DNA from: Porites lutea
Taxonomy: Eukaryota; Cnidaria; Anthozoa; Scleractinia; Poritidae
Reading direction: 5' to 3'
Length of the DNA stretch: 64,000 nt
NCBI RefSeq assembly: GCF_958299795.1
Contig: NC_133204.1
Location: 26,770,183 to 26,834,182, forward strand
Shown here: positions 24,104 to 32,387 of the stretch, in pieces
How the letters are laid out: the number at the start of each line of letters is the position of its first letter
Numbering within the stretch: position 1 is the stretch's first letter
Program-made: the position numbers and the translations under genes
The notes under the pieces: generated by a model
What the model was told of the DNA's origin: nothing
Databases searched by the model: none
Seen by the model: only the letters and a program-made list of their open reading frames with translations

Positions 24104-24653
24104 GGTGTTTGAATAAAGCCTCCAGGGTGGGATAAATGGCTGGGTCTTCTTCCCGCGTGCCTACAATGGCGGTCTTGTCTTGGAGGGTGGGGAGGGCAAT
24201 ATAGTCCTCGGTCATGCCTTCACAGGGTTGATAGTGACCTAGGGCGGGATTCCACCATAACCAGTCTTCCCGATCCACATCAAACACATAGAGGGGTTTG
24301 CCTAAGAGCTGGGCCATGACCACACTCCAGCCTGTGCCGCCCAAGAGATGCTTGCGACACTCGTCAAAATAACCCACGGCCAAGACTAAAGACGCGGGCT
24401 TGATCACATAATAATTGCGTTGGATATACTGGAGGCTGATGGGATGATGCACTTGTCGACCCAATCGAATCGCGGCCTGAGTGACGGTGGGGGTAGCGGC
24501 GTCCAACTTGGACTGCGTCAAGGGCGCGAGAGACTTGGCTCGAGGGTGACAGGGTGGGATGACGACCACACACGCGTGCCCATACAGCTGACATAATCGT
24601 TCCACGTGCGTGTCCACACCTTTCGCACCGCCCGTGTAAATCGTCAACGGCAT
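24099..24653 (-). CDS. SLOG-like Rossmann-fold protein
   Basis: 184 residues from ATG at 24653. The N terminus has TGGAKGVDTHVERL (about residues 7-20), a glycine-rich loop followed by an acidic residue. Near residues 105-125 there is GGTGWSVVMAQLLGKPLYVFD-type sequence. Both are typical of the SLOG superfamily (DprA/LOG/YspA-like), whose members bind nucleotides or nucleotide-derived ligands. No Polinton hallmark role is known to me, and a nucleotide-sensing or nucleotide-processing function is inference. It lies 16 nt downstream of the 291-residue gene on the same strand, so the two may be co-expressed. Confidence 0.6.
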   Translation of the reverse strand: MPLTIYTGGAKGVDTHVERLCQLYGHACVVVIPPCHPRAKSLAPLTQSKLDAATPTVTQAAIRLGRQVHHPISLQYIQRNYYVIKPASLVLAVGYFDECRKHLLGGTGWSVVMAQLLGKPLYVFDVDREDWLWWNPALGHYQPCEGMTEDYIALPTLQDKTAIVGTREEDPAIYPTLEALFKHQ

Positions 24654-24669
24654 GGTCTATCGAAAAAAA

Positions 24670-25545
24670 TTAACAGTGATTAGGGTGATATAAGGGTGTC
24701 CAAGCCCATAAGGTATGTGGTTCATCATCCGCGTACTGCAAGGGGGTTTGCCATTCCCGACACGTGACCGTTTGTTCGAAAATACGTCGGGCATGGCGAC
24801 AGTTACTGCAAGTATCGGGACTCCAATCCAGGCCTTGTCCTCGAGCGAAGGCCTTGTCTTTGTCGTCCTTACAAGGGTTGCATAAGATCACATCCAACAG
24901 ACGATCGCATCGTTTTTGCCACAAGACGCGTTGGGCATTGACTTGGTACAGGGTGGGTAAAACATGGGAGTGGCGACGTAACCACCCACTCATTTGACAA
25001 ACCCGGACATGCGCGCAATGATCATGCCAGACCCCACTTTCACGGGCTCCATCAGTATGATCCATGCACCAATTACGCCCCTGATCGTTGGTGGCCATCA
25101 CATTGGCAGTAGCAATAGGAAGATTGGCCAAGTCCGGACACCCCTGCCCTTCCAAGACCACGAGGGGGGTCAACCTCTCTTGGCACAGTCGATACAGACC
25201 ATTGAGGGTGAACACCCCGACTCGATTCCGTTGGGGGGTCAGGTACCGTTGACACCAACGGGTGAGATCGTCCTGGATTTGCCGGTAGGGATGAAACTCA
25301 TGGCGGTTGTACGCCGTAGACGGTTCAAAAGGCAACCCATGCACGGTCCGGGTCTGACGATCGACCCGCCTCTTGGCTTTCTCGGATAATTGTTCGTAGG
25401 ACACACCATGGGGTAACAGGTATTTGAACAACACATGATGATGCCCTGTCCAGTCACACAAAGCCAGTTCTCGAATAATATACTCGTCTCGGGAAAGGGC
25501 AAACCCCTGACTGTACGCCAAAAGACCCACTTGGTTCAACGCCAT
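24670..25545 (-). CDS. Uncharacterised Cys/His-containing Polinton protein
   Basis: 291 residues from ATG at 25545. An N-terminal stretch (ELALCDWTG, about residues 26-34) is followed by VDRQTRTVHGLPF. Then comes VLEGQGCPDLANLP, and a Cys/His-rich segment including CMDHTDGARESGVWHDHCAH. A further CNPCKDD and CSNCRHARR lie near the C terminus. The order (KELA-like strand, NWLTxxxHGL-like block, VVxLExxGCPxL, Cys/His block) recalls a widespread uncharacterised invertebrate and virus-like-element family, possibly an RNase H-fold nuclease relative. I cannot confirm catalytic residues. It is transcribed divergently from the GRF zinc-finger gene, with a TATAAAA on its own strand at 25616-25610. Confidence 0.6.
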   Translation of the reverse strand: MALNQVGLLAYSQGFALSRDEYIIRELALCDWTGHHHVLFKYLLPHGVSYEQLSEKAKRRVDRQTRTVHGLPFEPSTAYNRHEFHPYRQIQDDLTRWCQRYLTPQRNRVGVFTLNGLYRLCQERLTPLVVLEGQGCPDLANLPIATANVMATNDQGRNWCMDHTDGARESGVWHDHCAHVRVCQMSGWLRRHSHVLPTLYQVNAQRVLWQKRCDRLLDVILCNPCKDDKDKAFARGQGLDWSPDTCSNCRHARRIFEQTVTCREWQTPLQYADDEPHTLWAWTPLYHPNHC

Positions 25546-25782
25546 GGTCGCTTACCGTCAAGAAGAGAGGACCGCGATGACTGAAAACACTCGTCGAACC
25601 ACCCCGGATTTTATAACAGAATGCGTGGGCTCTGATTGGTGAACCCTCCGATCACACCACTCTCACGAGATCCCAAGTAGAGTCAGGATTGGTGGACACC
25701 AGATCGTATGAGGATCACGAGATGCCGGGACATGGGCTATAAAAGGCAGGCCAGATGTGCACCCCAATCATTCCGCTCAGGC
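25546..25782. promoter_or_regulatory. Divergent promoter: CCAAT boxes and two TATA boxes
   Basis: Contains GATTGGTGAA (25634-25643) and GATTGGTGGA (25687-25696), and two TCACGAGAT repeats (near 25664 and 25715). TATAAAA is on the minus strand at 25616-25610 and on the plus strand at 25738-25744. It serves the 291-residue minus gene and the GRF gene. Confidence 0.65.
25738..25744 (+). promoter_or_regulatory. TATA box of GRF zinc-finger gene
   Basis: TATAAAA, 38 nt before the ATG at 25783. It supports that start over the upstream in-frame ATG at 25708, which lies before the box. Confidence 0.7.
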
Positions 25783-26775
25783 ATGGAACGTCAAGCCACT
25801 CAACCTGCTGCAGTGCCCTCAGGACGCAAACGACGCCGAGTGAGTAGTGGTAGTAAGAAACCCAAAGGGGAAAAAGAAGCCCTAGACATGAAAGCCACCC
25901 GTGAACTCGAGATGGCCTTGATCGGTTTGCCCCGAGCTGAAGCGGAGGCTGTAGAGAAGAAGGTGGAACCGAACCCTACCAGTGAACTCGTGTGGGCCCT
26001 GAACGCCATACCCCGAGCAGACCTACCACCCACCCCTTCCCCCATCGTCTCACCCGTTTCCTCCGTGAACGACTTGATGGAGGGCACCCTGAAAGAGTAT
26101 GAGGAAGAGTGTCTAGAGGAAGGGACCCAGGAAGACCAGGACCTTGATCAGATGGAGACCCAATTGAACGAGCTCTTGTATGAAACGTGTCCCTTTCATC
26201 CTCATCGAATCCTCCAATGCGTTAACCCCGAGACCCAATTTGGCCAGTTGAGGTTCAAGTGCCCCCTAGCAGGTTGTCCCGTGTATTTGTTTGAAGATAG
26301 TCGAGAAATGATGATGGAGAAATTGAAAGAAGACACGCACCCTCAAGTCCGGGCCCGATTGCAACGAGGAGAGCTCAAGTGCAAATGTGGGTTGGTCCCT
26401 AGGATGAAATTGAGCCGAACCAGCAAGAATTACCAGAAAGTGTTTTTCAGTTGTGGCAGCTTTCTCCCAGGTCGAGACCCCTGTGGCTACTTTCAATGGC
26501 TCCATGGTCCGCTGTGGTCCCCCCGAGAGCAAGCGCAACCCACCCTGAGACGATGGGTAAAAGACACACCCCCTGAGGTCCATGACTATGAGAAGGCGTC
26601 CGTCAGACCATGGGGCATGCCTGCCGTTCCCCTGCTGAAAAACTCAGAGAGGGACTTTGTGGAGAGGCATTGGCCGTGGGCCAATCAGTTTGGGGAAGCC
26701 ATCCAAGCCAAGGAGAGGGAGCGGGAGAGGACGCGCCATTTGCATAAGAACTTTGGTAGCTCGTGTTTGTTTTGA
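25783..26775 (+). CDS. GRF zinc-finger protein
   Basis: 330 residues. The start at 25783 is chosen because a TATA box lies between it and the earlier in-frame ATG. The N-terminal 120 residues are lysine/arginine-rich, then acidic and proline-rich, and probably disordered. A first Cys/His cluster begins CPFHPHRILQC (about residue 136). A zf-GRF domain follows at about 200-240: CKCGLVPRMK, then VFFSCG, then CGYFQW. GRF fingers bind single-stranded nucleic acid in APE2, TOP3A and NEIL3, and occur in some large DNA virus proteins. A ssDNA-binding role in replication or repair is inferred. It lies between the accessory genes and the integrase. Confidence 0.65.
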   Translation: MERQATQPAAVPSGRKRRRVSSGSKKPKGEKEALDMKATRELEMALIGLPRAEAEAVEKKVEPNPTSELVWALNAIPRADLPPTPSPIVSPVSSVNDLMEGTLKEYEEECLEEGTQEDQDLDQMETQLNELLYETCPFHPHRILQCVNPETQFGQLRFKCPLAGCPVYLFEDSREMMMEKLKEDTHPQVRARLQRGELKCKCGLVPRMKLSRTSKNYQKVFFSCGSFLPGRDPCGYFQWLHGPLWSPREQAQPTLRRWVKDTPPEVHDYEKASVRPWGMPAVPLLKNSERDFVERHWPWANQFGEAIQAKERERERTRHLHKNFGSSCLF

Positions 26776-26805
26776 AAAAAAATCATGTAGGTGTGTGAAA
26801 AAAAG

Positions 26806-26812
26806 TATTAAA
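26806..26812 (+). promoter_or_regulatory. TATA-like box of integrase gene
   Basis: TATTAAA, 36 nt before the ATG at 26849, matching the spacing used by the other genes of the element. Confidence 0.5.
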
Positions 26813-26848
26813 GACCGAGATTGGCTATCATAAGGTGTCAGTGTCTTG

Positions 26849-27937
26849 ATGTCGTGGCCACGCGCTTACGAAGATCCCCAGCAACCCGGGGCCTTGGGCG
26901 GGGTCCAACCCTTTGCCCAAGCCCATAAATTGAAAACCCCGCAAGCCCAAAAGATTCTCCAATCGGTGTTGAGTTATACCCTCCACAAACCCCGACGGAC
27001 ACGGTTTCCCACCATACCCACGTTGGTCTTTGACCGAGACGAACAATGGCAAATGGATTTGGTCGACATGCAAAAACTCCGTCGATGGAATCAGGGCAAC
27101 AACTATTTGTTGACCGTGATCGACGTCCTGTCCAAGTATGCCTGGGCCGTCCCCATCAAATCCAAAAGCAGCACGGAGATGCTCCGAGGGTTGGACAAGA
27201 TTCGTCGACAAGCCTCGCCGCGACGACCACTCCGCGTGCAGACGGATCAAGGCAAAGAATTTTTGAATAAAAAAGTACAAGCCTGGTTCAAGCAACAGGG
27301 GTGGCATCATTTTTACACGTTTGGGGATAGCAAGGCCTCCGTGGTGGAACGATGGCATCGCACGTTGAAACAACGCATGTACCGGTATTTCACCGCTCAC
27401 AATACGTTACGGTACGTGGACGTGTTGCAACCCTTGATTCATACCTACAATCACACCCAGCATCGCAGTATTGGGCTGGCCCCGCATCAAGTCACCCCCC
27501 AAACAGTCCCGGAGGTATGGGACCGACTCTACGGCGCGCGATTGGAGCAAACGACCCCACCCCCCAAATGTCGCGTCGGGGATCGGGTGCGTCTCAACAA
27601 GAAACATCGTCCCTTCAAAAAAGGGTATTTGCCCGGGTGGACGGAAGAAGTGTTTGTGGTCACGCACGTCCGTCGTCATCCGATCGTCACGTATCGACTC
27701 AGTGAATGGGACGGCACGCCTATAAAAGGCACGTTTTACGAACCCGATGTTCAAAAAGTGCAAGTGTCGGACGACTCGTTATTTCGGGTCGAAAAAGTGT
27801 TGAAACGCCAAGGACGCCGGGTGTTGGTCCGGTGGAAAGGGTGGCCGGCCAAGTACGATAGTTGGATTCCCGCGCAGCATGGTCCGCGTCAAAATCACGC
27901 CTCGAAAAAGAAAAAAGCGGGTCCGGTTTCTCGATGA
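26849..27937 (+). CDS. Integrase with chromodomain (Polinton INT)
   Basis: 362 residues from ATG at 26849. The retrovirus-like rve catalytic core shows the DDE triad: QMDLVDM (D70), VQTDQGKEF (D133) and SVVERWHRTLK (E167). After a typical YNHTQHRSIGLAP segment and an SH3-like tail there is a chromodomain, FRVEKVLKRQ to VRWKGWPAKYDSWIPA (about 312-342). Polinton integrases join the linear element to host DNA and make 6-bp duplications, as seen here. Chromodomains of this kind bind methylated histone tails and can steer insertion. There is no reverse transcriptase nearby, so this is not an LTR element. The C-terminal codons overlap the next gene by 59 bp. Confidence 0.93.
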   Translation: MSWPRAYEDPQQPGALGGVQPFAQAHKLKTPQAQKILQSVLSYTLHKPRRTRFPTIPTLVFDRDEQWQMDLVDMQKLRRWNQGNNYLLTVIDVLSKYAWAVPIKSKSSTEMLRGLDKIRRQASPRRPLRVQTDQGKEFLNKKVQAWFKQQGWHHFYTFGDSKASVVERWHRTLKQRMYRYFTAHNTLRYVDVLQPLIHTYNHTQHRSIGLAPHQVTPQTVPEVWDRLYGARLEQTTPPPKCRVGDRVRLNKKHRPFKKGYLPGWTEEVFVVTHVRRHPIVTYRLSEWDGTPIKGTFYEPDVQKVQVSDDSLFRVEKVLKRQGRRVLVRWKGWPAKYDSWIPAQHGPRQNHASKKKKAGPVSR

Positions 27938-28373
27938 AGTGCAAGCGGATTCCAGCCGACCGCGCGCCAGTTACACCCCCTCGCCCACCAATAACGCCGA
28001 CGTATTGAAATTCATTCAGAAGAAAGCGGCCGAACAACGACGAACCCAACCGTGGTGGGAAAAATTGGCCAGTCCGACCAAACAGCAATGGGCGTACGCC
28101 AATGCCTACCATCGAGCCGAAGCGTATGCCAAGAAACGAGGCGCGTTGCGGTCCCCCACCAAGAAAAAACAACAACGCCGACGCGCGGGGCGTCATCCCC
28201 CGATGCGCAAGAAGAAACCCCCCAAACCCAAGACGTGCATGACCCTGATGGAATTGGCCCGGGCTTTTCCCAACATTGCCCAGCAAGTGTGTTTTCATCC
28301 CAAACAATCGACCTTCAATTCCGTGGTAGGACGCGTCCCTCGCAGCAAACAGAAAGTGGCTCAATGGCTATAA
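27879..28373 (+). CDS. Basic protein, probable virion/core component
   Basis: 164 residues, lysine/arginine-rich throughout (for example KITPRKRKKRVRF and KKKQQRRRAGRHPPMRKKK). The C-terminal part, about residues 120-160, is less basic and may fold. No known domain was recognised. The ATG at 27879 lies within the integrase coding end. A TATAAAA at 27721-27727 is 151 nt upstream, farther than usual. The stop TAA (28371-28373) is embedded in the TATA box of the next gene. A DNA-condensing core role is inferred from composition and position. Confidence 0.6.
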   Translation: MVRVKITPRKRKKRVRFLDEVQADSSRPRASYTPSPTNNADVLKFIQKKAAEQRRTQPWWEKLASPTKQQWAYANAYHRAEAYAKKRGALRSPTKKKQQRRRAGRHPPMRKKKPPKPKTCMTLMELARAFPNIAQQVCFHPKQSTFNSVVGRVPRSKQKVAQWL

Positions 28374-28375
28374 AA
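28369..28375 (+). promoter_or_regulatory. TATA box of minor capsid gene, overlaps stop codon
   Basis: TATAAAA whose inner TAA is the stop of the basic protein gene. It ends 40 nt before the ATG at 28416. Confidence 0.75.
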
Positions 28376-28415
28376 GGACCCTGCCCCTGTTCAGAGGGGA
28401 CCACTCCTCCTCATC

Positions 28416-29555
28416 ATGAGTGAGATTAAACGCCTGACGCTGGTCAGCGATCCCACCAACGAGTTTCCCAACAATGCCAACAACAGTTTCAAGGTGCGAT
28501 TGCCCGAACGGCTGGTGTTACCGGGCGCGGGATGGCATGCCTCCTTGATGTCCCTGACCGTCTCGGATCAAGGGCAGAGCAATGCCGTCATCGCCACGGA
28601 TCCTCATACCAAAGTCATCCAATTCAGTGTGACGTACTTGACGCGCAAATATTTGCTAGGGGAGTATCGACGGGTCAGTTTCAAGACCAAGGAGTACTAT
28701 GTGGAATTGGAAGACATCATGAGTACCAAACATCCTGTGACCTCGGGGAACCTGTTTTGGCAACGAGCGATGCAAGAAGTGCACAACATGACCATGGAGA
28801 AACTGATGTACGAACAAGATTATGCCAAGACCTTTGATGCGGATGAACGACCCCTAGTCAGTGTGAAAAAGAACTGGATGCCCATGATGACCTGGAAAGA
28901 CAATGCCTTGATTTTGCATGCAGTGCCTAAAGGAGAGTTGCTAAACGGCAACAAGACCAAAGCCACAAGCGCCTTTTCCCTGGATATAGGGGTAGCGGAA
29001 AAGTTTGGCTTCATCGAACAACCCCAAGGTGTGGTAGGGCATGTACTGGGCCCCAATCTCCAATTCAGTTGCCCCACCGTGACTTATGATGGCCAAACAC
29101 CCCCCAAGGATCCCTCGAATCGAACAGACTATTATTGGGAAGGAGCGCATTATGCCGGGTCGCAACCCTCGGATTTGACTAGGGATGTGATGGATCAAAT
29201 GTTTTTGGTGAAAAATAAGAGGCTTCATCTGTCCAGGATGGTGGAATGGCAGTTTAACAACCTGGATGCTTCCTTTGAAAAAGTGGTGGGGACGTGCAAA
29301 CGCACCGTCATGGTCTATTCGGATCTGGTGGAATCCACGGTGGTGGGCAGTGGCAAGTTTCCCTTGTTGCGGGAAGTGCAATTGTTGAGAACCGGCGATG
29401 GGGAAAGTACGGCGGAACCCCTGCACCATCAATGGATCAAAGTGCGAGGACAACAATTGGATATTTTGGAAGTGGAAATTGCCAGTACCAGTGGACCCCT
29501 GGCCATTTTACCCCCAGGCAAAACCTTGGTGACCATCGGTCTCAAACAGCTATAA
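28416..29555 (+). CDS. Minor capsid (penton-like) protein
   Basis: 379 residues. The N terminus reads like the Polinton penton family: a first strand, LTLVSDPTNEFPNNANNSF, then KVRLPERLVLPG-WHASLMSL. A long insert of mainly polar sequence follows. The C terminus (LDILEVEIASTSGPLAILPPG, then TLVTIGL) matches the closing jelly-roll strands. Single jelly-roll pentons sit at the fivefold vertices of the icosahedral shell. The gene is followed by a small protein gene and then the major capsid gene, the usual Polinton grouping. Assignment is by family pattern, without a search. Confidence 0.75.
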   Translation: MSEIKRLTLVSDPTNEFPNNANNSFKVRLPERLVLPGAGWHASLMSLTVSDQGQSNAVIATDPHTKVIQFSVTYLTRKYLLGEYRRVSFKTKEYYVELEDIMSTKHPVTSGNLFWQRAMQEVHNMTMEKLMYEQDYAKTFDADERPLVSVKKNWMPMMTWKDNALILHAVPKGELLNGNKTKATSAFSLDIGVAEKFGFIEQPQGVVGHVLGPNLQFSCPTVTYDGQTPPKDPSNRTDYYWEGAHYAGSQPSDLTRDVMDQMFLVKNKRLHLSRMVEWQFNNLDASFEKVVGTCKRTVMVYSDLVESTVVGSGKFPLLREVQLLRTGDGESTAEPLHHQWIKVRGQQLDILEVEIASTSGPLAILPPGKTLVTIGLKQL

Positions 29556-29557
29556 AA
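29551..29557 (+). promoter_or_regulatory. TATA box overlapping the minor capsid stop
   Basis: TATAAAA with the TAA stop at 29553-29555 inside it. It lies 55 nt before the ATG at 29613. Confidence 0.7.
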
Positions 29558-29612
29558 AGCCACTCACGCCACGCGAGGGACCCAAAAGCACCTTCGACGT
29601 CACACCGACAAA

Positions 29613-29912
29613 ATGCGCGGAGGCAGTTTAACGCGGTACCACACGCCCGTGCTCACCCCGCAAGACGGGAAAGGGTTAGCCGAAGACTTGATCAAACTGG
29701 CGGGACCCATGGTCCTGCAGCAAGCGCAAGCGGGATTACAAGATATTCAACGAGGCAAGAGTGCCGCAGAGACGTGGGCGGATCGACGTGGGCAACTGAG
29801 CCGTGGGTTGAAACGGAAAGCCCCTGCCATGGCCTGGGCGGGCGGCAAACACCAAGCCAAAAAAACCTATAAAAGAGCCACGCAACGTATACGGGACATC
29901 TTTGGACGTTGA
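29613..29912 (+). CDS. Small virion-like protein beginning MRGG
   Basis: 99 residues. It begins MRGGSLTRYHTPVL, so an adenain-like MxGG motif is at the very N terminus. A predicted amphipathic helical middle (GLAEDLIKLAGPMVLQQAQAGL) and a basic C terminus follow. The position between the penton-like and major capsid genes suggests a minor virion protein. A pVI-like membrane-active role is only a guess. The TATA box for the next gene lies within its last codons (29868-29874). Confidence 0.6.
   Translation: MRGGSLTRYHTPVLTPQDGKGLAEDLIKLAGPMVLQQAQAGLQDIQRGKSAAETWADRRGQLSRGLKRKAPAMAWAGGKHQAKKTYKRATQRIRDIFGR
29868..29874 (+). promoter_or_regulatory. TATA box inside coding end, serves next gene
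   Basis: TATAAAA, 45 nt before the ATG at 29920. It is read in frame as Tyr-Lys within the 99-residue protein. Confidence 0.65.
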
Positions 29913-29919
29913 AAACAAG

Positions 29920-30330
29920 ATGGTACGCGTGGGTGGTTTTCTCAAAACGCAAAATCGCATTCGACGGCAACGGGCCCGTGGACGGTTCATCTCGCCGTAC
30001 CAAGTCGGGGGCACGATCTTTGGCAAGTCCATGACGGCGCGCTATCCCTTGATGCATACCTCCTCCCGCTTGACGGACCCCCTCGCCATGGAGAGGAGGA
30101 TGCTTCGACGAGGTCGCCGGATGAAAGGGGGCACGATTTTTGGCTTGTCCACTCGCATGCACATGGGGGATCCCATGAGGGTCCTCGCGGCAGAGCAAGA
30201 CAAAGTGAGAAGGAGACGTTGGCTCGGGCAACGGATGAAAGGGGGGGATCTCAGGCAGGTGTTATGGGCCAACCAAGCCAAAGCCCGGAGGCAACGGAGG
30301 CGAAAACGTATAAAAAGGGGGGAACGTTGA
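29920..30330 (+). CDS. Basic protein with three GG protease-type sites
   Basis: 136 residues. ATG 29920 is chosen over the upstream TTG because it has normal TATA spacing. It is arginine-rich with a repeated block, GGTIFG (about 30-35 and 70-75). Three adenain-type sites are visible: QVGG (28-31), MKGG (68-71) and MKGG (106-109). Cleavage would give roughly equal basic peptides, as in adenovirus core precursors. A core-protein precursor role is inferred. It directly precedes the major capsid gene. Confidence 0.65.
   Translation: MVRVGGFLKTQNRIRRQRARGRFISPYQVGGTIFGKSMTARYPLMHTSSRLTDPLAMERRMLRRGRRMKGGTIFGLSTRMHMGDPMRVLAAEQDKVRRRRWLGQRMKGGDLRQVLWANQAKARRQRRRKRIKRGER
30309..30315 (+). promoter_or_regulatory. 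TATA box of major capsid gene
   Basis: TATAAAA inside the end of the preceding gene, 36 nt before the ATG at 30352. Confidence 0.75.
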
Positions 30331-30351
30331 ACCCCAGGGACAGACCGCATC

Positions 30352-31728
30352 ATGTCGCTCCAACTGTTTGACGTGCCCGATGTGGATTATCGGTACGAAG
30401 CCTCTCGGGAGGTGGAGTTTCAACCCGCCTTGACGGGGATCCAGCCCATCACGTTCTCCATTCCGGGCTCCGACGATTATTACGATACCAATTCTCTCCG
30501 ATTTAAAGTCAAAGTCCGTCTGACCGATCCAGCCGCTGGGTATACTGGCTTGGATGAGGGGCTGCTCATCTCGGATGGCAACGAAACGAGACATGTGTAC
30601 TGCGTCAACAATTTTGGACACACCATCTTTCGAGATATCACCCTGAGCATGAATGGGGTCCTCATGACGGAACAGAGCAACACCTATCATTACAGAGCCT
30701 ACCTAGAAACCCTCCTGAACTTCAACCGAGAAGAAGGGGCCACCAAGTTAGCCCCGCAAGGATGGGTCAATCAGCTAAATGTGGTGAATGTCATGGGAGC
30801 CACCGCCGCCAATTCCGATGTCCCTACAAACGCCAATTGGAGTGGGAATGCAGAATTGCGTACCTTGACGAGCCGATTACTGACTGAGCATTGGCACACC
30901 TTCCTCATCCGTCCCCATTTGGCACCCCTCAAGACAGGCAAATTGTTGGTCCCCAATATCCAGATGGACATAGAACTCTTCCTCAACCCCAACACTGTCT
31001 ATTTGCTAGGTACCCCCAACAAAGGCACTTTAGTCGCCAAGAAATTTCCAGCCATTCACCCAGAAGACATCAAAGTCACTTTGTTGATGAGAAAAGTGAC
31101 CTTGAATGCCAGTGTCTATGTGAGACTGCAGAAAGAAAGACAGCTGGGCAAACAAATTGCCCGCTACCCCGTGGTGCGGAGCGAAATCCGCACCTTTTCC
31201 TTTGATGGACGCACCACCCAGTGGGAACAAGACAATGCGTTTGTGGGTCGATTTCCTGACCGAGTGATGGTCGGGTTATTGCATTCGGATGCCTTCAATG
31301 GAAACCTACAACGCTACCCCTTTGCCTTTGAAAAGTTTGGGGTCACCCAGATACGTCAGACCTTGAATGGAGAAGAATACCCTTACAGAACCCTGCAACT
31401 GACTGGAGATCAAGCCTATGAAGATCTGCTGGGGTACGATCGATTTCTACAAGCCATGGGTGCCTACAATGAAGACAAGATTCCCCTCCTGCTGCCTGGA
31501 GATTGGGGACAAGGCAAGAACTGCACGTTGTTCCTATTCAACAATGTACCCAGTGGAAAAGCCGATGATCCTCAGTATCGCAACCCCCGTCAATCGGGCA
31601 ATACGCGACTGATCATTGATTTTGCTGCTGCAGTGGGACACAACATCACTGTGTTGGTCTGGAGCGAGTATGAAAACATGTATGAGATCAATCACATGGG
31701 AGGTATAAAATACAACATCAACGGCTGA
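30352..31728 (+). CDS. Major capsid protein (double jelly-roll)
   Basis: 458 residues. Typical Polinton MCP features: an early segment FSIPGSDDYYDTNSLRFKVK, the strand pair FGHTIFRDITLSMNGVLM, the YHYRAYLETLLNF stretch after it, and a second jelly-roll ending near LIIDFAAAVGHNITVLVWSEY. The length fits the family (about 450-600). It forms trimeric capsomers of an icosahedral shell, with the penton-like protein at vertices. It is followed by the protease gene. The next TATA box overlaps its last codons. Confidence 0.85.
   Translation: MSLQLFDVPDVDYRYEASREVEFQPALTGIQPITFSIPGSDDYYDTNSLRFKVKVRLTDPAAGYTGLDEGLLISDGNETRHVYCVNNFGHTIFRDITLSMNGVLMTEQSNTYHYRAYLETLLNFNREEGATKLAPQGWVNQLNVVNVMGATAANSDVPTNANWSGNAELRTLTSRLLTEHWHTFLIRPHLAPLKTGKLLVPNIQMDIELFLNPNTVYLLGTPNKGTLVAKKFPAIHPEDIKVTLLMRKVTLNASVYVRLQKERQLGKQIARYPVVRSEIRTFSFDGRTTQWEQDNAFVGRFPDRVMVGLLHSDAFNGNLQRYPFAFEKFGVTQIRQTLNGEEYPYRTLQLTGDQAYEDLLGYDRFLQAMGAYNEDKIPLLLPGDWGQGKNCTLFLFNNVPSGKADDPQYRNPRQSGNTRLIIDFAAAVGHNITVLVWSEYENMYEINHMGGIKYNING
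31704..31710 (+). promoter_or_regulatory. TATA box of protease gene
   Basis: TATAAAA within the end of the capsid gene, 48 nt before the ATG at 31759. Confidence 0.65.
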
Positions 31729-31758
31729 AGTGGACTCAGAAGACAGAAGACACTGGGC

Positions 31759-32328
31759 ATGGAGTTTGTGGCGCTCAGTGATAGGGTGCTGCGCACGTTG
31801 GCCCTAGAAGATCCCACCTTGCGACGCGTGTTTCACGGCGTGTACCCCGCCGACCAGTTACCCCGTTCACCCCCCAAGAGTATCCGTCAAGCCTACATTG
31901 TCAACACGGATCCAGCGGGAGAACCGGGACAACATTGGTTGGGGTTGTGGACGGAACAGAACAAGTGCGAAATCTTTGACAGTTATGGGCTGCCCCTGCA
32001 CGTGTACACCCACCCGGACCTGCACCGATGGTGGAGTCAATGGAAGCACCTGATCCGTAGTGACCAGACCTTGCAAGCCTTGGATAGTCAGACCTGTGGC
32101 CATTATGCGTTATTTTTCCTGAAAGCCCGAGCCCAAGGCCAGTCCTATCAAGACTTTTTGGGGCAATGGAGTTGCGACAATTTAGTGTTGAATGATCAGA
32201 AAGTGGCCGATCGCTTGAAACGAGTGATTAAACAAGAAGTCCAAGATGAAGTCGATGCCCGCCCAGAAGGAGGGCAAAAGAATGTGAGCCGCCAGGCCTT
32301 TATGCTTTGTAATCCTTGTGAGTGTTGA
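31759..32328 (+). CDS. Adenain-type cysteine protease (Polinton PRO)
   Basis: 189 residues, close to adenovirus protease (about 204). Catalytic pattern: GQHWLGLW (H59), EIFDSYG (D74) and QALDSQTCGHYALFF (C113, with candidate oxyanion glutamines just before). Family members (C5/Ulp1-like) mature virion proteins after (M/I/L/N/Q)xGG or related sites. Six other proteins of this element carry such sites internally, and a seventh at its N terminus. It is followed by a clear AATAAA at 32329-32334. Confidence 0.88.
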   Translation: MEFVALSDRVLRTLALEDPTLRRVFHGVYPADQLPRSPPKSIRQAYIVNTDPAGEPGQHWLGLWTEQNKCEIFDSYGLPLHVYTHPDLHRWWSQWKHLIRSDQTLQALDSQTCGHYALFFLKARAQGQSYQDFLGQWSCDNLVLNDQKVADRLKRVIKQEVQDEVDARPEGGQKNVSRQAFMLCNPCEC

Positions 32329-32334
32329 AATAAA
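32329..32334 (+). terminator. Poly(A) signal after protease gene
   Basis: AATAAA immediately after the TGA stop at 32326-32328. It is one of the few internal poly(A) hexamers in the late block. Confidence 0.6.
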
Positions 32335-32340
32335 AAACAC

Positions 32341-32347
32341 CATAAAA
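32341..32347 (+). promoter_or_regulatory. TATA-like box (CATAAAA)
   Basis: 40 nt before the ATG at 32388, the normal spacing for this element. Confidence 0.45.
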
Positions 32348-32387
32348 CGAGAGGTGCTGTGTTTGAGGGGTCATTTGCACTTTCATC

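Noticed and set aside
26849-27937. LTR retrotransposon, because of the retrovirus-like integrase with chromodomain
   Set aside because: No reverse transcriptase, gag or LTRs. It lies inside a Polinton with polymerase B, capsid genes, AG-type inverted ends and a 6-bp target duplication.
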